From Muricea muricata (lineage: Eukaryota; Cnidaria; Anthozoa; Malacalcyonacea; Plexauridae), in the NCBI GenBank assembly GCA_963855995.1, contig OY979726.1:1638501-1702500 (forward strand): a stretch of DNA of 64,000 nt, read 5' to 3'. How positions within the stretch are numbered: position 1 is the first letter of the stretch; each line of letters opens with the position of its first letter. Under the pieces are notes generated by a model that did no database searches, had not been told where the DNA came from, and saw nothing but the letters and a program-made list of their open reading frames with translations. The position numbers were made by a program, and so were the translations under genes. This document shows positions 23,601-35,000 of this stretch, in pieces.

Positions 23601-26600
23601 CTTGTTCTGAATACGGATCTCTACACGAGAAGACACACTCAATGGTAGGTAACACGCCATCATCCCTCGCGAATTGTGTGAACACAACAACATCGATAAA
23701 AAAGAAACTTTACGTCTTAGCCATGCAGATGTGACCATCAATTCCATTTTTCTCTGCTAGGTATTACTTTCAAGTTCGAAAAACAGTCCCAGGAGTTACA
23801 TATACTTTTACAATCATAAATTTCTTGAAGAGAGACAGCTTGTACAATCACGGTACGTACATGATGAAATTGCATTTTTCTCGTTCTCCCAACGAAAGTA
23901 CAAACATATTTAGTTATAACGTCCGACTGGCGGGCACAGGGGATTGTTTTACGTCGATAACGTGATGTTGTTATTCTGACGTTGTTTTACAAACAGACGT
24001 CGACAGAACGTCCATTCATGGTTGATTATATGACGTCCATTTCATTTGTAATCTCAACGTTGTTTCAACGTCGATTACACATCCAGTTATGGTTGATGAC
24101 GTTGACAACGCCTAACGTCGATTCAACGGTTAAAATATGGTTGATGAGATTGACAACGTGGTACCAACGTTGCTTCAGCGTCAGGAAAAAACCTTGCATT
24201 TCTAATTTGCATTTTCAATCTTTTTTCAACGTCAATTCAACGTCTTGGAGGTGATTTCAAACGTCGGTTCAACGTTTAATTAGCATAACTACTTTATCTG
24301 CTGCGCATTTTTCGCTCGGCGAATAAAGCTATAGTTTAAACTGATCCAGTTAAAGTCTTTGCAACAGAGGCGCCTCTAGCAGTCACCATAGGATCCGTAT
24401 CTTGCACACAATAATGATATCGTTTTCTATTACTCTTTGCAGGAATGAAACCATTGTTTTATTCCGAAACGACAGCAGAGCGGATGAAACTAGGATGGAC
24501 AAGAAGAGGACATCACATCAAATATTTTCAAAACTACATCAAAGGACATCCGTTACTATCAAGAGACAAACTGTATTATTCTCTCACCTTTCAAATGGTA
24601 ATTTTGTTAACTTTATATTCCACTACGCTAAACTGTCGCAAAAAGCAGATAAAGTTAGTTATGGTTTCCCTCTGTAGTAACACTGGATCAATAAGAGATG
24701 ATCCTTACTGGACCTCGAGGAAGAACAGTTTAGAACTGATAGAGCTATTCAGTATAAATAAAGTTAGTTCAGTTTAGGTTTCCTCCTGTGGCAACACTGA
24801 TCAATAAGAGATGATCCTTACTGGACCTCGAGGAAGAACAGTTTAGAACTGATAGAGCTATTCAGTATAAATAAAGTTAGTTCAGTTTAGGTTTCCTCCT
24901 GTGGCAACACTGATCAATAAGAGATGATCCTTACTGGACTTCTAGGAAGAACAGTTTATAACTGATAGAGCTATCCAGTATAAATAAAGTTAGTTTAGTT
25001 TAGGTTTCCTCCTGTGGTAACACTGGATAAATAAAAGATGATCGTCACTGGATCTCTAGGAAGAAAGGTTTAAAACTGATTGAGCTATCCAGTATAAAAA
25101 GTTAATTTTTTTTTCATAGGAATTTCCTCATGTAAATGATGTATGCTACCTTACCCACTGTTATCCCTATACATACACAGATCTTGAGAGTGATCTCCAA
25201 GATATCGCCAATGATCCCATCAAGTACCGCCACTGCAAGCAACAGGTATGCCAGACCATCTTTAAGGTAGTGGTTAAGATTTGGTGAAACTAGCTAGGAT
25301 GGCTGTTGGAACGTCTAAATGTTATTACTAGAGGATTATATCTCTTAATTCTTGCACATGCCTTTTGATTCAGTATAAAACAACATCATTAATTGCTCAA
25401 AAGAATACAAAGAATTTGATTTACCAATCAATGTCAATTCTTCATCATTCAAAGGTGCTTTGCAAGACAATAGCTGGAAACAATTGCTATCTCCTGACTG
25501 TTACATCTGAAGGTAAACAAACTGTAATCAACAACACTAATAAAAACGAATATATACAAGATAACCACAAACAACAGGAACAAAACAACCAATAGGTCAT
25601 CACCAAAACAACCAGCACGTCATCACCAACATATATTGTGTGTGAAAGAATTGCAGGCTTCGTATTTGGTTCAACAACATGGCGTTATTTCAATCTGGTC
25701 GCCACTAGGCTTTGTGTGTGGTTGGTTCTAACAATGAAAGACAAGTACACCATAAAAACTATAATAGAAACTAGTTTTCCAAACAACGAGTCATAAAGAA
25801 TGATACGACTTTTGTTTCAAAAGGCCAATGACAAGGCCTGGTCATTTCACAAAGTCTGGTTGGGATTCACCCCTAAGCAACGCCACCAACAACAGAAGCG
25901 ACCACAATAGGCACAAAAGCGTAACTAAATATATGTCAATCTCTTCTTCAGATCCATGTGAAGATAAACTAGGCGTAGTCGTTACGGCACGGGTTCATCC
26001 GGGAGAGACAAATGCCAGTTGGATGATGAAAGGACTGTTAGATTTTCTCACATCAGACGATCCTGTTGCCGAGGTACGTGTTTTAGTAATATCAACTTGT
26101 AGTTGTATATTATTTTTGTCCAAAAAAACCTAGGTGGAGAAAAATATACTTTAGACAAGGTGGTCCAGTGTAGGTAGTATTCTGAACTACCTGAAACAGA
26201 TATCTCAAACGTGTTAGTGTAGTGTAGGTAGTATTCTACAATAAGCTGTCGTGGTTTGTGTCTGAACTACCTGAAAAAGATATCTCAAACGTGGTGGTCC
26301 AGTGTAGGTAGTATTCTACAATAAGCTGTCGTGGTTTGTCTAGGTTACTTTGAAGTAAGTAATTCAGCTAATGGGGCTTTATATTTTACAGGAGTTGCGA
26401 AGAAAGCATATTTTCAAAATAATTCCAATGCTGAATCCAGATGGAGTTATTGTTGGCAACTATCGCACGAATCTTGCGGCCAAAGACCTTAACAGAACCT
26501 ACGCAAATCCTAGAAAGGTTTGGACAAAATATGTATCAGATACTACAAACATAGAGGACGAAAAGTAACACACAATTACGTTGACGTTTTAGGATTTTTC

Positions 26601-29600
26601 TCCGACTGTTTATCACACGAAAAAACTGGTCGAATCATTTTCTTCAGAACAAGAGGTAAATGTTCTATCCATTATAAATAAAGTTAGTTTACAGTAGTTT
26701 TGGCTTACTGGACCTCTAGGAAGAACAGTTTAGAAGTGATAGAGCTATCCAGTATAAATAAAGTTAGGTTAGTTTTGGTTTCCTCCTGCAGTAACACTGG
26801 ATCAATAAGAGATGATCTTCACTAGACCTCTGGGAAGAACAGTTTAGAACTGATAGAGCTATCCGGTATAAATAAAGTTAGTTTAGTTTAGGTTTCCTCC
26901 TGTTGTTACAATTTTGACTCAATTACTTCCTAGATTGTGATCTATTGTGACCTGCATGGCCACAGCCGGAAGCCAAACGTATTCATGTATGGTTGTACAC
27001 CAGACAATCGTGGTACCTCGGTCAAGGACTTTGTTCAGGAGAGATTATTTCCGTGGTTGATGTCAAAAAAGGTGAGAAAAAAGTATTAACAATGTTGTTC
27101 TCGTTTGACTAGGACACGAGACTAAAATGTTGAAAAAACTCTTATTTTTCAAACTCTCGTTTTTTAACTCTCATCCCACTCTGGTCATCATTTGACTAGG
27201 ACATGAGAGTTGAGAAAACTCTCAAACAAACTCTCGTTTTTCAGCTCTCATTCAACTCTTGTTCTCGTTTGACCAGGACATGAGAGTTGTGAAAACTCTC
27301 GTACAAACTCTCGCTTGTCAACTCTCATCATGAAAGTCTTGTTCTCGTTTGTCCAGGACAGAAAAGTTAACCCTCATGAACTCTCATGCAAACTCTAGCT
27401 TCTCAACTCTCATCAATTGTTATCTAAAGACATGTTTGCATACAGGCTAGATCAGTCAACCTACCCAGCAGTAGAATTCCAGTTTTATTCTGCTGTGAAT
27501 ATTTCAGGCTCCAGATCACTTCTCGTTTCGCGAATGCAAGTTCAAAGTGCGCAAGTGCAAAGAAGGCACAGCTCGCGTGGTCATGTGGCGTCAGATGGGC
27601 GTGACGAACAGTTTCACCATGGAAGCCACATTTTGTGGGGCAAACTTTGGAAATATGTAAGCGGAAAGGGGTGTATCTTGCGTTAAGGGAGGCAGAGGGG
27701 CAAGGGCGTGGCAGGCACTTTTTTGGTGGGGAGGGGGAAACGTTTGCTTGGCTTTTTCAAAAACTGGAATATTAGCCATTTCCTAATTGAGACAGCTAAG
27801 CATAGATTGCTTGGAGAGACAGTGCGATAAAAAGTATAATTTATGAAACATGAAACAAATAGTGCAAACAACGTTTGAGGTTTTTGCTGAAAGATAACGA
27901 CAAATCTTTTATATTTTCTCGCTGCAATTTTAACAAAGTTTTCGCCCACTCTGAGATGTCCCTTAAAACAATCCATAAATGCCTTGCAGTTTTCTTACTG
28001 TTTTTTCTCGCATTTCGTAGCGCTAAAGGCCGCCATTTCCATTGTGGAGATTTCGAAGCAATGGGGCGTCATTTTTGTGAGGTTCTCATGGACTATACCA
28101 GAGCAAGACCTAAAGGATGCAGGTAGGGATGAGATAGAAGCATGAAAACATAATGTTCCCACAACAATGTGTTTCGTAATCTGTATGATCAGCACAGTTT
28201 ACATATACTTTATACTTACTGCCAGATATTTCTCTCGCTTCAGAAGTGACCTCACGGAGGCGTTCCTTGAAATGGTATCGCGCATGACCCAGGACATAAT
28301 TCGACATGCAAGACTCTTGCAACAGAAGAACGGCGCTTGTTGTTCCGTGGATGGCCACGTGAACAAACCTCGCGAGTCACGTGACGATCACGTGAATGTT
28401 TTTGATGTCCACGTGAGTGACACGAGGTCTGAAGCGGAGTTCCAAGAGGTTGAAGTGGCCGTGAAAAAAAGTGAAGGGCAGAGTTTGGAAGATTGTCTAA
28501 AACAGTTGGACGAGTTGGACATCAATGCGTTGAAGGACGAATCAGAGTGAGTACAGCAGATAGAGAAATCAAAGAAATTCTCATAGAAGAAAGTCAACAA
28601 CTTTTGCTATTGTCCTCTTTTCAAAAAGACTACATGATGCTTTTTCAAAGTCGTATGATGTTGCAAAGACTTATTGCAATAATTTGACAAAGGTTTAACA
28701 GCCGACACCGCATGTTATAGCGGGTAAAGTGCCTGTCCATCTTTCAAGATTGAAAGATACCTTGCTTTTGTTTCTGCTTACAATTCTCTTTCACTTCTTA
28801 GCTCCAGCGATTCAGATAGCGAGTCAGAAGGCGAAGAGAAGGGCACGAAGTCCAAGCAAAGAAAAAAGGTAAGAAACAACTGGATAAAAAAATAAGAGTA
28901 GTTATAGTAAAGATTAATAAAACTTGTTTCGTCTTCGAGCAGAATGAGGATGGAAGGAAAAAGAAGAAGCGAAAGAAGCCTGCCAAAAGATGGGAAGTTT
29001 TGGCGGTAAGATGAATTAATTTATTAAAATGATTTGATATATATTTTAAAACAAGGATAGGTGAAAATTCAAACAGGTAAACCTTTCAACTGAAGATGAC
29101 CTAAAGTCAAAGACGTTTTTAAATATAGATTTTAAATTGTCTTCCCTTTATCCTTGTTTTCAAATATATATGATTCGACAAACGAAATAACGACAAAAAA
29201 AATTAACTTGACGAATATACTGCACACGTCAGAGATGTTAGTCAACTGAGTTGAGCAAGTCGAAAGATATTAACTATTTCATTATTGTCTTCTATATTTG
29301 TTTAGTCTTTAAAACAGAGGTCAGAACTTCAGAATGAGGAAAAAGAAGAAAGCAGTAAACCTTCTCAGAAAGACAGAGAAAGGGTGAGTTTGTAGATACA
29401 ATAGATTCCTGTTTAGTGTAAGTAGTGTTGTTTATTACATACTGAACATGTGGTCACGTAAATTTCACATCTGTTCACATAAATTTCACATGTGTGCACA
29501 TAAATTTTCACATGTCGGCACATAAGTTTTCACATGAGGTCAAAAAGATTTCACATGTGGCCACATAAATTTCACATGTCCCAACATAAATTTCACACAC

Positions 29601-31261
29601 GGTCACATAAATTTCACACGTGGTTCACATGTGACATATGTCATGAAACTTAAAAACAGTTGCAACCAAGCAATTATAAAACTTACAATTACCTACAATA
29701 CTTTACAGAAACGAGTCAGATTAAACCAGAGCACGTTTGTGAATCCCTACACAACTCGATTCAACAAAGGCATTCCTATCTACTCTCAAGAACGCATTGA
29801 GGAAAGAACTAAAAAGGTCAGTAACAGTGACGGGTTCGGGGAAGATTTCGTTACAAGGCCTGAGCGATTCACGTTCCACGGTATTAAGCTTTACCAATCT
29901 CTTTAACTGAAGAACCGCATGTTTAATGTGTTTGTTGTTGTAGAAAAATCAAGAGGCGGAAAGTGATTTGGAGCATTCAAGTGTAGAATATAACCTATTG
30001 GTAAGATGACATTGCACATTTCTGTCTACCATGTCGGTGGCACAAACGTACGCTTCTCTAATGTACCAAATGTATACAGGCTTTCTCGGATAGGGCAGTT
30101 TAGAACTGATATAGCTATTCAGTACAAACAAAGCTAGTTTAGTTTAGGTTTCCTTTTGGATTAACAAGAGATTATCCTTACTGGACCTCTAGGAAGAACA
30201 GTTTAGAACTGATAGAGCTATCCAATATAAATAAAGTTAGTTTAGTTTAGGTTTTCTCCTGTAGTAACACTGGATCAATAAGAGATGATCCTTACTGGAC
30301 CTCTAGAAAGAACAGTTTAGAACTGATAGCACTATTCAGTATAAATAAAGTTAGTTTAGTTTAGGTTTCCTCCTGTAGTAACACTGGATCAATAAGAGAT
30401 GATCCTTACTGGACCTCTAGGAAGAACAGTTTAGAACTGATAGTGCTATTCAGTATAAATAAAGTTAGTTTAGTTTAGGTTTCCTCCTGTAGTAACACTG
30501 GATCAATAAGAGATGATCCTTACTGGACCTCTAGGAAGAACAGTTTAGAACTGATAGAGCTATCCAGTGTAAAGTTTTGTTCAGCCCTCAATCCTTTCAC
30601 TCCTAGGTATCTAGCGAAGAATGTCTTAATAGTTTTGATGCTCTTTTTAAATACACAGCCTCTCCTTCGCGAAGACGAAATAATGACGTCATATGATATG
30701 GAACTTTATGACATCATACCACAACGTAACCTGGCCTGCTACATGTCTCGTGGGCCTGGCACTATTTTAGATAGTCGAGCCCAGGCCCTAGAGGTCGACA
30801 CATTCCAATTCGAGGCGCTCAGTAAGGCCGCATCGAAAGGCTTCACGGTACGAATCCCAGGACGGGAAGCCTCGGCAACCCGAAGTGACGACGAAAGCTT
30901 CCGATGGGACCCCGAGAATGGATACATGCTCGAAGACGAACTTTATTACGGCGATCGAAATTCGGGCATGCGTAGCACAGTAACCCTTAACCCCTTACAG
31001 TACCAACAAAGCACCGCGTGCACATACGATCTGAACGAGCTATCGCGGACCAGACACGACTCAGCGCATACACCTGGAACGGACTGGGACCTAAAGTCCA
31101 ACGACTATTACGCGAACGAATACCAGCCGACAAGAGTAGTAAGGGTGACCAGCCAGGGCGTTTTGCACGAGGCGATGCCGAGAAGCGAAAATAAACTGCG
31201 TTCCTTAAGAAGACTAAAACAATTGTCACTGGATGACAAGACAGCGAGAAAAACGACATAG
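20617..31261 (+). CDS. AGBL2: Cytosolic carboxypeptidase 2/3-like (tubulin deglutamylase), 21 exons
   Basis: M14D zinc carboxypeptidase that trims polyglutamate side chains, chiefly on tubulin of axonemes and basal bodies. Exons: 20617-21295, 22980-23080, 23170-23258, 23582-23644, 23761-23852, 24443-24597, 25120-25245, 25455-25512, 25952-26073, 26392-26517, 26593-26655, 26934-27071, 27508-27656, 28021-28122, 28244-28546, 28802-28868, 28943-29005, 29306-29383, 29709-29816, 29944-30000, 30659-31261. All phases agree; the product is about 1113 residues. The CCP N-domain has [17 protein letters not shown] and [17 protein letters not shown]. The catalytic domain has HPGET (zinc ligands H470, E473), [24 protein letters not shown] (zinc ligand H566) and FTMEATF (catalytic E643). 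The start ATG has A at -3 and G at +4. Exon 1 encodes a long basic helical extension; the C-terminus has a Lys-rich tract and a 201-residue last exon. AGBL2 and AGBL3 cannot be separated here. Introns carry minisatellites B, C and H. Confidence 0.93.
23268..23565. repeat. Minisatellite family B in intron 3 of the carboxypeptidase gene
   Basis: Four units, spaced about 74-88 bp, with GAGTTGAGAAAACTCTCATA and GTTTGACCAGGACATGAG. It is inverted relative to the 2715-3190 array. It reaches within about 17 bp of the exon 4 acceptor at 23581. Confidence 0.9.
23990..24290. repeat. CAACGT-rich dispersed repeat in intron 5
   Basis: Irregularly spaced copies of (T)CAACGT(T/C) motifs, for example GTTGTTTCAACGTCGATTAC and CTAACGTCGATTCAACG, interleaved with ATGGTTGATGA. 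Looks like an old simple-repeat-derived element. Confidence 0.6.
24660..25105. repeat. Minisatellite family C in intron 6 of the carboxypeptidase gene
   Basis: Four tandem units of about 110-115 bp. The last degenerates just before the acceptor TTTTTTTTCATAG that begins exon 7 at 25120. Confidence 0.92.
26145..26340. repeat. Minisatellite family H in intron 9 of the carboxypeptidase gene
   Basis: About two and a half units of roughly 80 bp with GGTGGTCCAGTGTAGGTAGT, ATTCTACAATAAGCTGTCGT and GAACTACCTGAAAAAGATAT. Reverse-orientation relatives are at 5300-5460. Confidence 0.85.
26660..26905. repeat. Minisatellite family C in intron 11 of the carboxypeptidase gene
   Basis: About two units between exon 11 (ends 26655) and exon 12 (starts 26934), occupying almost the whole intron. 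Confidence 0.9.
27095..27415. repeat. Minisatellite family B in intron 12 of the carboxypeptidase gene
   Basis: Four diverged units with CATGAGAGTTGAGAAAACTC and GTTCTCGTTTGACCAGGACA, in the same orientation as the intron 3 array. Confidence 0.88.
29445..29640. repeat. Tandem repeat of CACATAAATTTCACATG (about 20-22 bp) in intron 18
   Basis: Eight or nine imperfect copies of a 20-22 bp unit (CACATAAATTTCACATGTG and variants) between exons 18 and 19 of the carboxypeptidase gene. Confidence 0.85.
30085..30575. repeat. Minisatellite family C in intron 20 of the carboxypeptidase gene
   Basis: More than four tandem units, the most homogeneous array in the window; adjacent units between 30250 and 30560 are nearly identical, implying recent amplification. 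Confidence 0.93.
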
Positions 31262-32065
31262 TCTAGAAAATTAATTTAGAGTTTTATACAAATTTGATGT
31301 ATGTAATGAGATAGTATTTATACGGCGAAATAATCGCCATAGGGATGAGCATTTTCAAAGACAATTTTCAATGCACACATATGTTCATAAACATACCAAA
31401 TAAATATATAGATTGCACATGTAGTGAATATGAAATTTTTACGTGAATTTGTACTGTTGTTATGTGGTGTTTTGCAGGAGAAAAGTACCTGGGTTGCGGC
31501 AAGATATATTTTCTTTTTGGCTTATTGATGAGAACCTTCGATGAAGTAACTGTATTATGCGCGGTTAAATTTTCGATCACTCGCTTAGTGACCAAAATGT
31601 TGAAGAACAAAGACAAGTCATCCGCCATCTTGGATATTCCAAAATATCCATATGGTCACAAGCAGGGAAAATTCTTATCGGCTCAAACTCTGGCTGTTAA
31701 AAGAAGCGGATATTTACTAAACGTAGCAAGCAAACTATCACAAAATCAGTTTATAATTAACTTTCCCATTTTATTCATCATATCTTTTATAGTTTTTCTC
31801 GAATAGCCAGGAGCGTAGGGAAAGAAGGGAGGAGGGGGAGGTGGTGTATAGCTCGTAAGGGCCCTTAAAAAATCCGTCGACTAAGACGCGATTCATTACC
31901 AGAAAACACCAGTGTTTGGGTTTCAAGGATGCGAGAATTTTATCAACTTAAAACCCTCCCCCCCTGCCCGCTACTACCCCCAGTGCTTCCCTACGTCCTG
32001 TGATGAGCAGTGCCTCGTGTCAATGAGAAAAATAACCTAAAGTGTCAACTTGTTTGTTTAATTCT
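31262..32065. other. Convergent 3' interval between the carboxypeptidase and MIC27-like genes
   Basis: Contains the carboxypeptidase 3' UTR with a probable poly(A) signal AATAAA at 31399-31404. A 114-residue plus-strand ORF (31462-31806) has no recognisable domain or splice context. Poly-purine and poly-C tracts near 31830 and 31960. No gene assigned. Confidence 0.5.
31399..31404 (+). terminator. Poly(A) signal AATAAA, carboxypeptidase gene
   Basis: A canonical hexamer 138 bp after the stop codon at 31261 and the first one on this strand. Confidence 0.5.
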
Positions 32066-35000
32066 TCAACTCGATCTGGTCGAGTACATGTCTTTGTCTT
32101 CCGGTTCAGATTGTCCCGGTTCACCACGAGCTTTTTCCTCCCGGGCTTTTGCCTCTTCGGCTCTAAAGCCCCGTCCAGTTTGAATATCGATATCTTCCTG
32201 CACCGCCTCCGTAATCTCCTCAATAATACTAGCCACCAGGCCTCTCGCATCGATCACAACCTTCGGACCCTTTCCCAGTTTCGCTCCGCCAGTTTGGATC
32301 TCTATATCTTCCTGGATTGCTTTCGTCATCGTCTCCACCACCCGCTTCGTCAACTCGCCCCATTCTTTCACCACGTGCAGCGGTTCGTCACCAGGCCGCG
32401 GCGTAACCAATGGGTCGTCGGCCAAATTTTTCTTCAAAGCTTCACCGACACTTTTTCGGATCTCTCCGAAGTCGACGATCGCAACTTCCCGGTCACGAAG
32501 CTCTCCGGCGGAATTAGCACGTATGTAATACTCTTCAATCCTATCTTTGAGCTGCTTTCCGACTTCCTCCGCCAAAGCGTCGACATCGACGTGAACACGA
32601 CTGACATTGCGACCGATTCCAATAGCCGCCTTATCGATGTCATTTTTCAACTCCTTCAGCGCCAACTCGCCGAGTTCTTTAGGGACTGAGAACAAATACG
32701 GCTTACTTGCTCCAGTCTCTTTGGTGTCGTGGTCAACTTCACTCATAACTGCATCAACGATGTTTTTGGCCAGCCGTCCACTGTCAAAATACAGGTCTCG
32801 TTTTCGCTCCAATTTCCCGCCCGTTTGAATATTCATATCTTCTTCGATCGCCTCCAACACCTCTTGCGCAATTTTTCGTACCAGTTCCCTCCCGTTCAGC
32901 ACGGCGTGGGGTTTGTGTTCTCGGCCAACCCACCCCCCAGTTTGGATTTCAATATCTTCACTCACACCTTCGAGGATTTCTTTCATGGTCACTTGAGCCA
33001 TATGTTCGAGTTCGTGAACCACAACCCCCCGTCCATGGAGCGCTTCGGCTACCTCGTCGATCACAGCCTCTGCCACGTGTTCAAAACCTGGCACGTACAT
33101 TGGACTGTACATGATACCTAAGAAAACAACAGGGGGTATTTAGTCTCAGCAATTTTAATAGTTGGTGCACTAGGACCAGTGAACTGTATTTGGGTGACGC
33201 CAAGATGGCGAAAATTGACAAATATCAACCAGGAATGTTGTTAATACTATTCTGACATACACAACAACAGTAACACCGAATAAAGACAACACTTTGATTC
33301 AACTGTTCGACTTTCTACGATGTTGTCTTTATTCGGAGTTTACTCATTGGTTCCCGCAAATAAACCATAGCATTACTTTATAAATCAAAGTGAAAACATT
33401 AATTCTCGGTACATTCCTGGCAAAATGTTGCCAACCGCGCCGACAAAAACAAAAGAAAGAAGCTGGCACTTAAACGACAATTTGGCTTCAAAAAATGGTG
33501 GCTGAGTTATCGTTCCATACAGCTCATTGTCTAGGACTAATCAGGTGCTCTAGAACTAACTACGGATTTCAACGTACTGTGGCACGCCTCAAAATATTCG
33601 TCTGTTTATTTGAAGCTAAATGTGCGCGACACCAGCCACTTCGAGTCATGTTTTGTACGAATACATAAAACTTGCTTTGAGATGACTTTGCAGCAAATGG
33701 GTCATCAAAAATGACGACAACAGCGCATAGATATGAATTTAAAGTCGAGTATGGGTGTTTAGCAAACGAGGAAAAGTGATACGAATGTCCTTCCTGGCTT
33801 GTGTTCATTGTTTTCTGTGTTTACATGGAAAAGCAAGTGAATAAATATTACAAAACATGAATCGAAGTGGGTGGGTCATGCACATTTAGCTTCAAAGAGA
33901 CAGACGAATATTTTGAGGCGAGATACAGTTCGTCGAAATGCGTAGTAAAACAATTAACACCCACCCCTCTCCTCACGACAATCAAAGACAATCTCAACCA
34001 AAACAATAACCTTACCATCCAATGCCGCAGCATCCTTCATGCTCACAGGCGTCGGAGGTTTCCGTGGCGGCTTCGGCTTCTCAGCGGACGGTCCTCGTAA
34101 ACCCGAGCCGGTCTGAATCTCGATATCTTCATTGATCGCCTCAATCACCTCCTCCCCAACTTTCTTCGCTAAATCGAGCATGACTCGCGTTTTCCGATCC
34201 TTCACGGCCGCTCCCGAACCTTGGACGTCGGAAGCAATCGCTTTCGTCGCTTCCTGGGAGGCCCTACGCACGATGTTGCTCGCTTCGGAGAAAGCATACT
34301 CTTTCCCGTGAGACTTGCTGATGCGGTCTTCTATGAAACTGAGAAGGCTGGATGCCACTTGCTCAGTAACCTGCAATGAACAAGATAGGCCCATTTTACA
34401 CGAGAGCAAGACCAAGCCAGATCAAAACGAATTCATGAAGGTTAAAAATGTGCGCTATGTGCTCAACTTGCTAGCCATTAATAGATCTTAGAAGTGCTTA
34501 CGTCACGCGGTTTTCAATGCATATAAATACAAGGTAAATTTTTCCCACATGTTTCCCACATTGCATTGCAATTCATTGTTTAACTCTGGCGTGACGTGAG
34601 GACCTCTAATATCTATTTTTCATCACTGTGTGCGTGTCTGGTCCCAAACTGACACCGGTCTAAAATACATTTGTGTTTACATTTACTCCGCTCTGATGTC
34701 CTCCCGGTCTGAACCCAGTCGGCTCGATCCAAATCAAATTCCCTCCAAAACCTTTATCTACCTAAACCTATCACTGAACATCCTGAAAAATGTTCTAAAA
34801 TTGTGGAATAGCCTCTCAGGGGAGCCAAGAGACATAGAATCTCTCATTCAGTTCAATGAACTAAAGTGTTCGACGCTCAAACCAGTTCGATGATTCATAT
34901 TTGTACATTTAATAAATTCTTTTTGTAAATGTAATTGTAACTTGTCAGTCTAGCACAATAATTTTTACCGCAATTTTAATTGTTGTAATTTTCATTTAAG

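Noticed and set aside
31462..31806. 114-residue plus-strand ORF after the carboxypeptidase stop
   Set aside because: No known motif. The acceptor-like sequence at its start has no matching upstream exon. Probably 3' flank.
32042..33121. Plus-strand ORFs of 215 and 130 residues
   Set aside because: Antisense to the IQTG-repeat exon of the MIC27-like gene, which has phase-consistent splice sites and family features.
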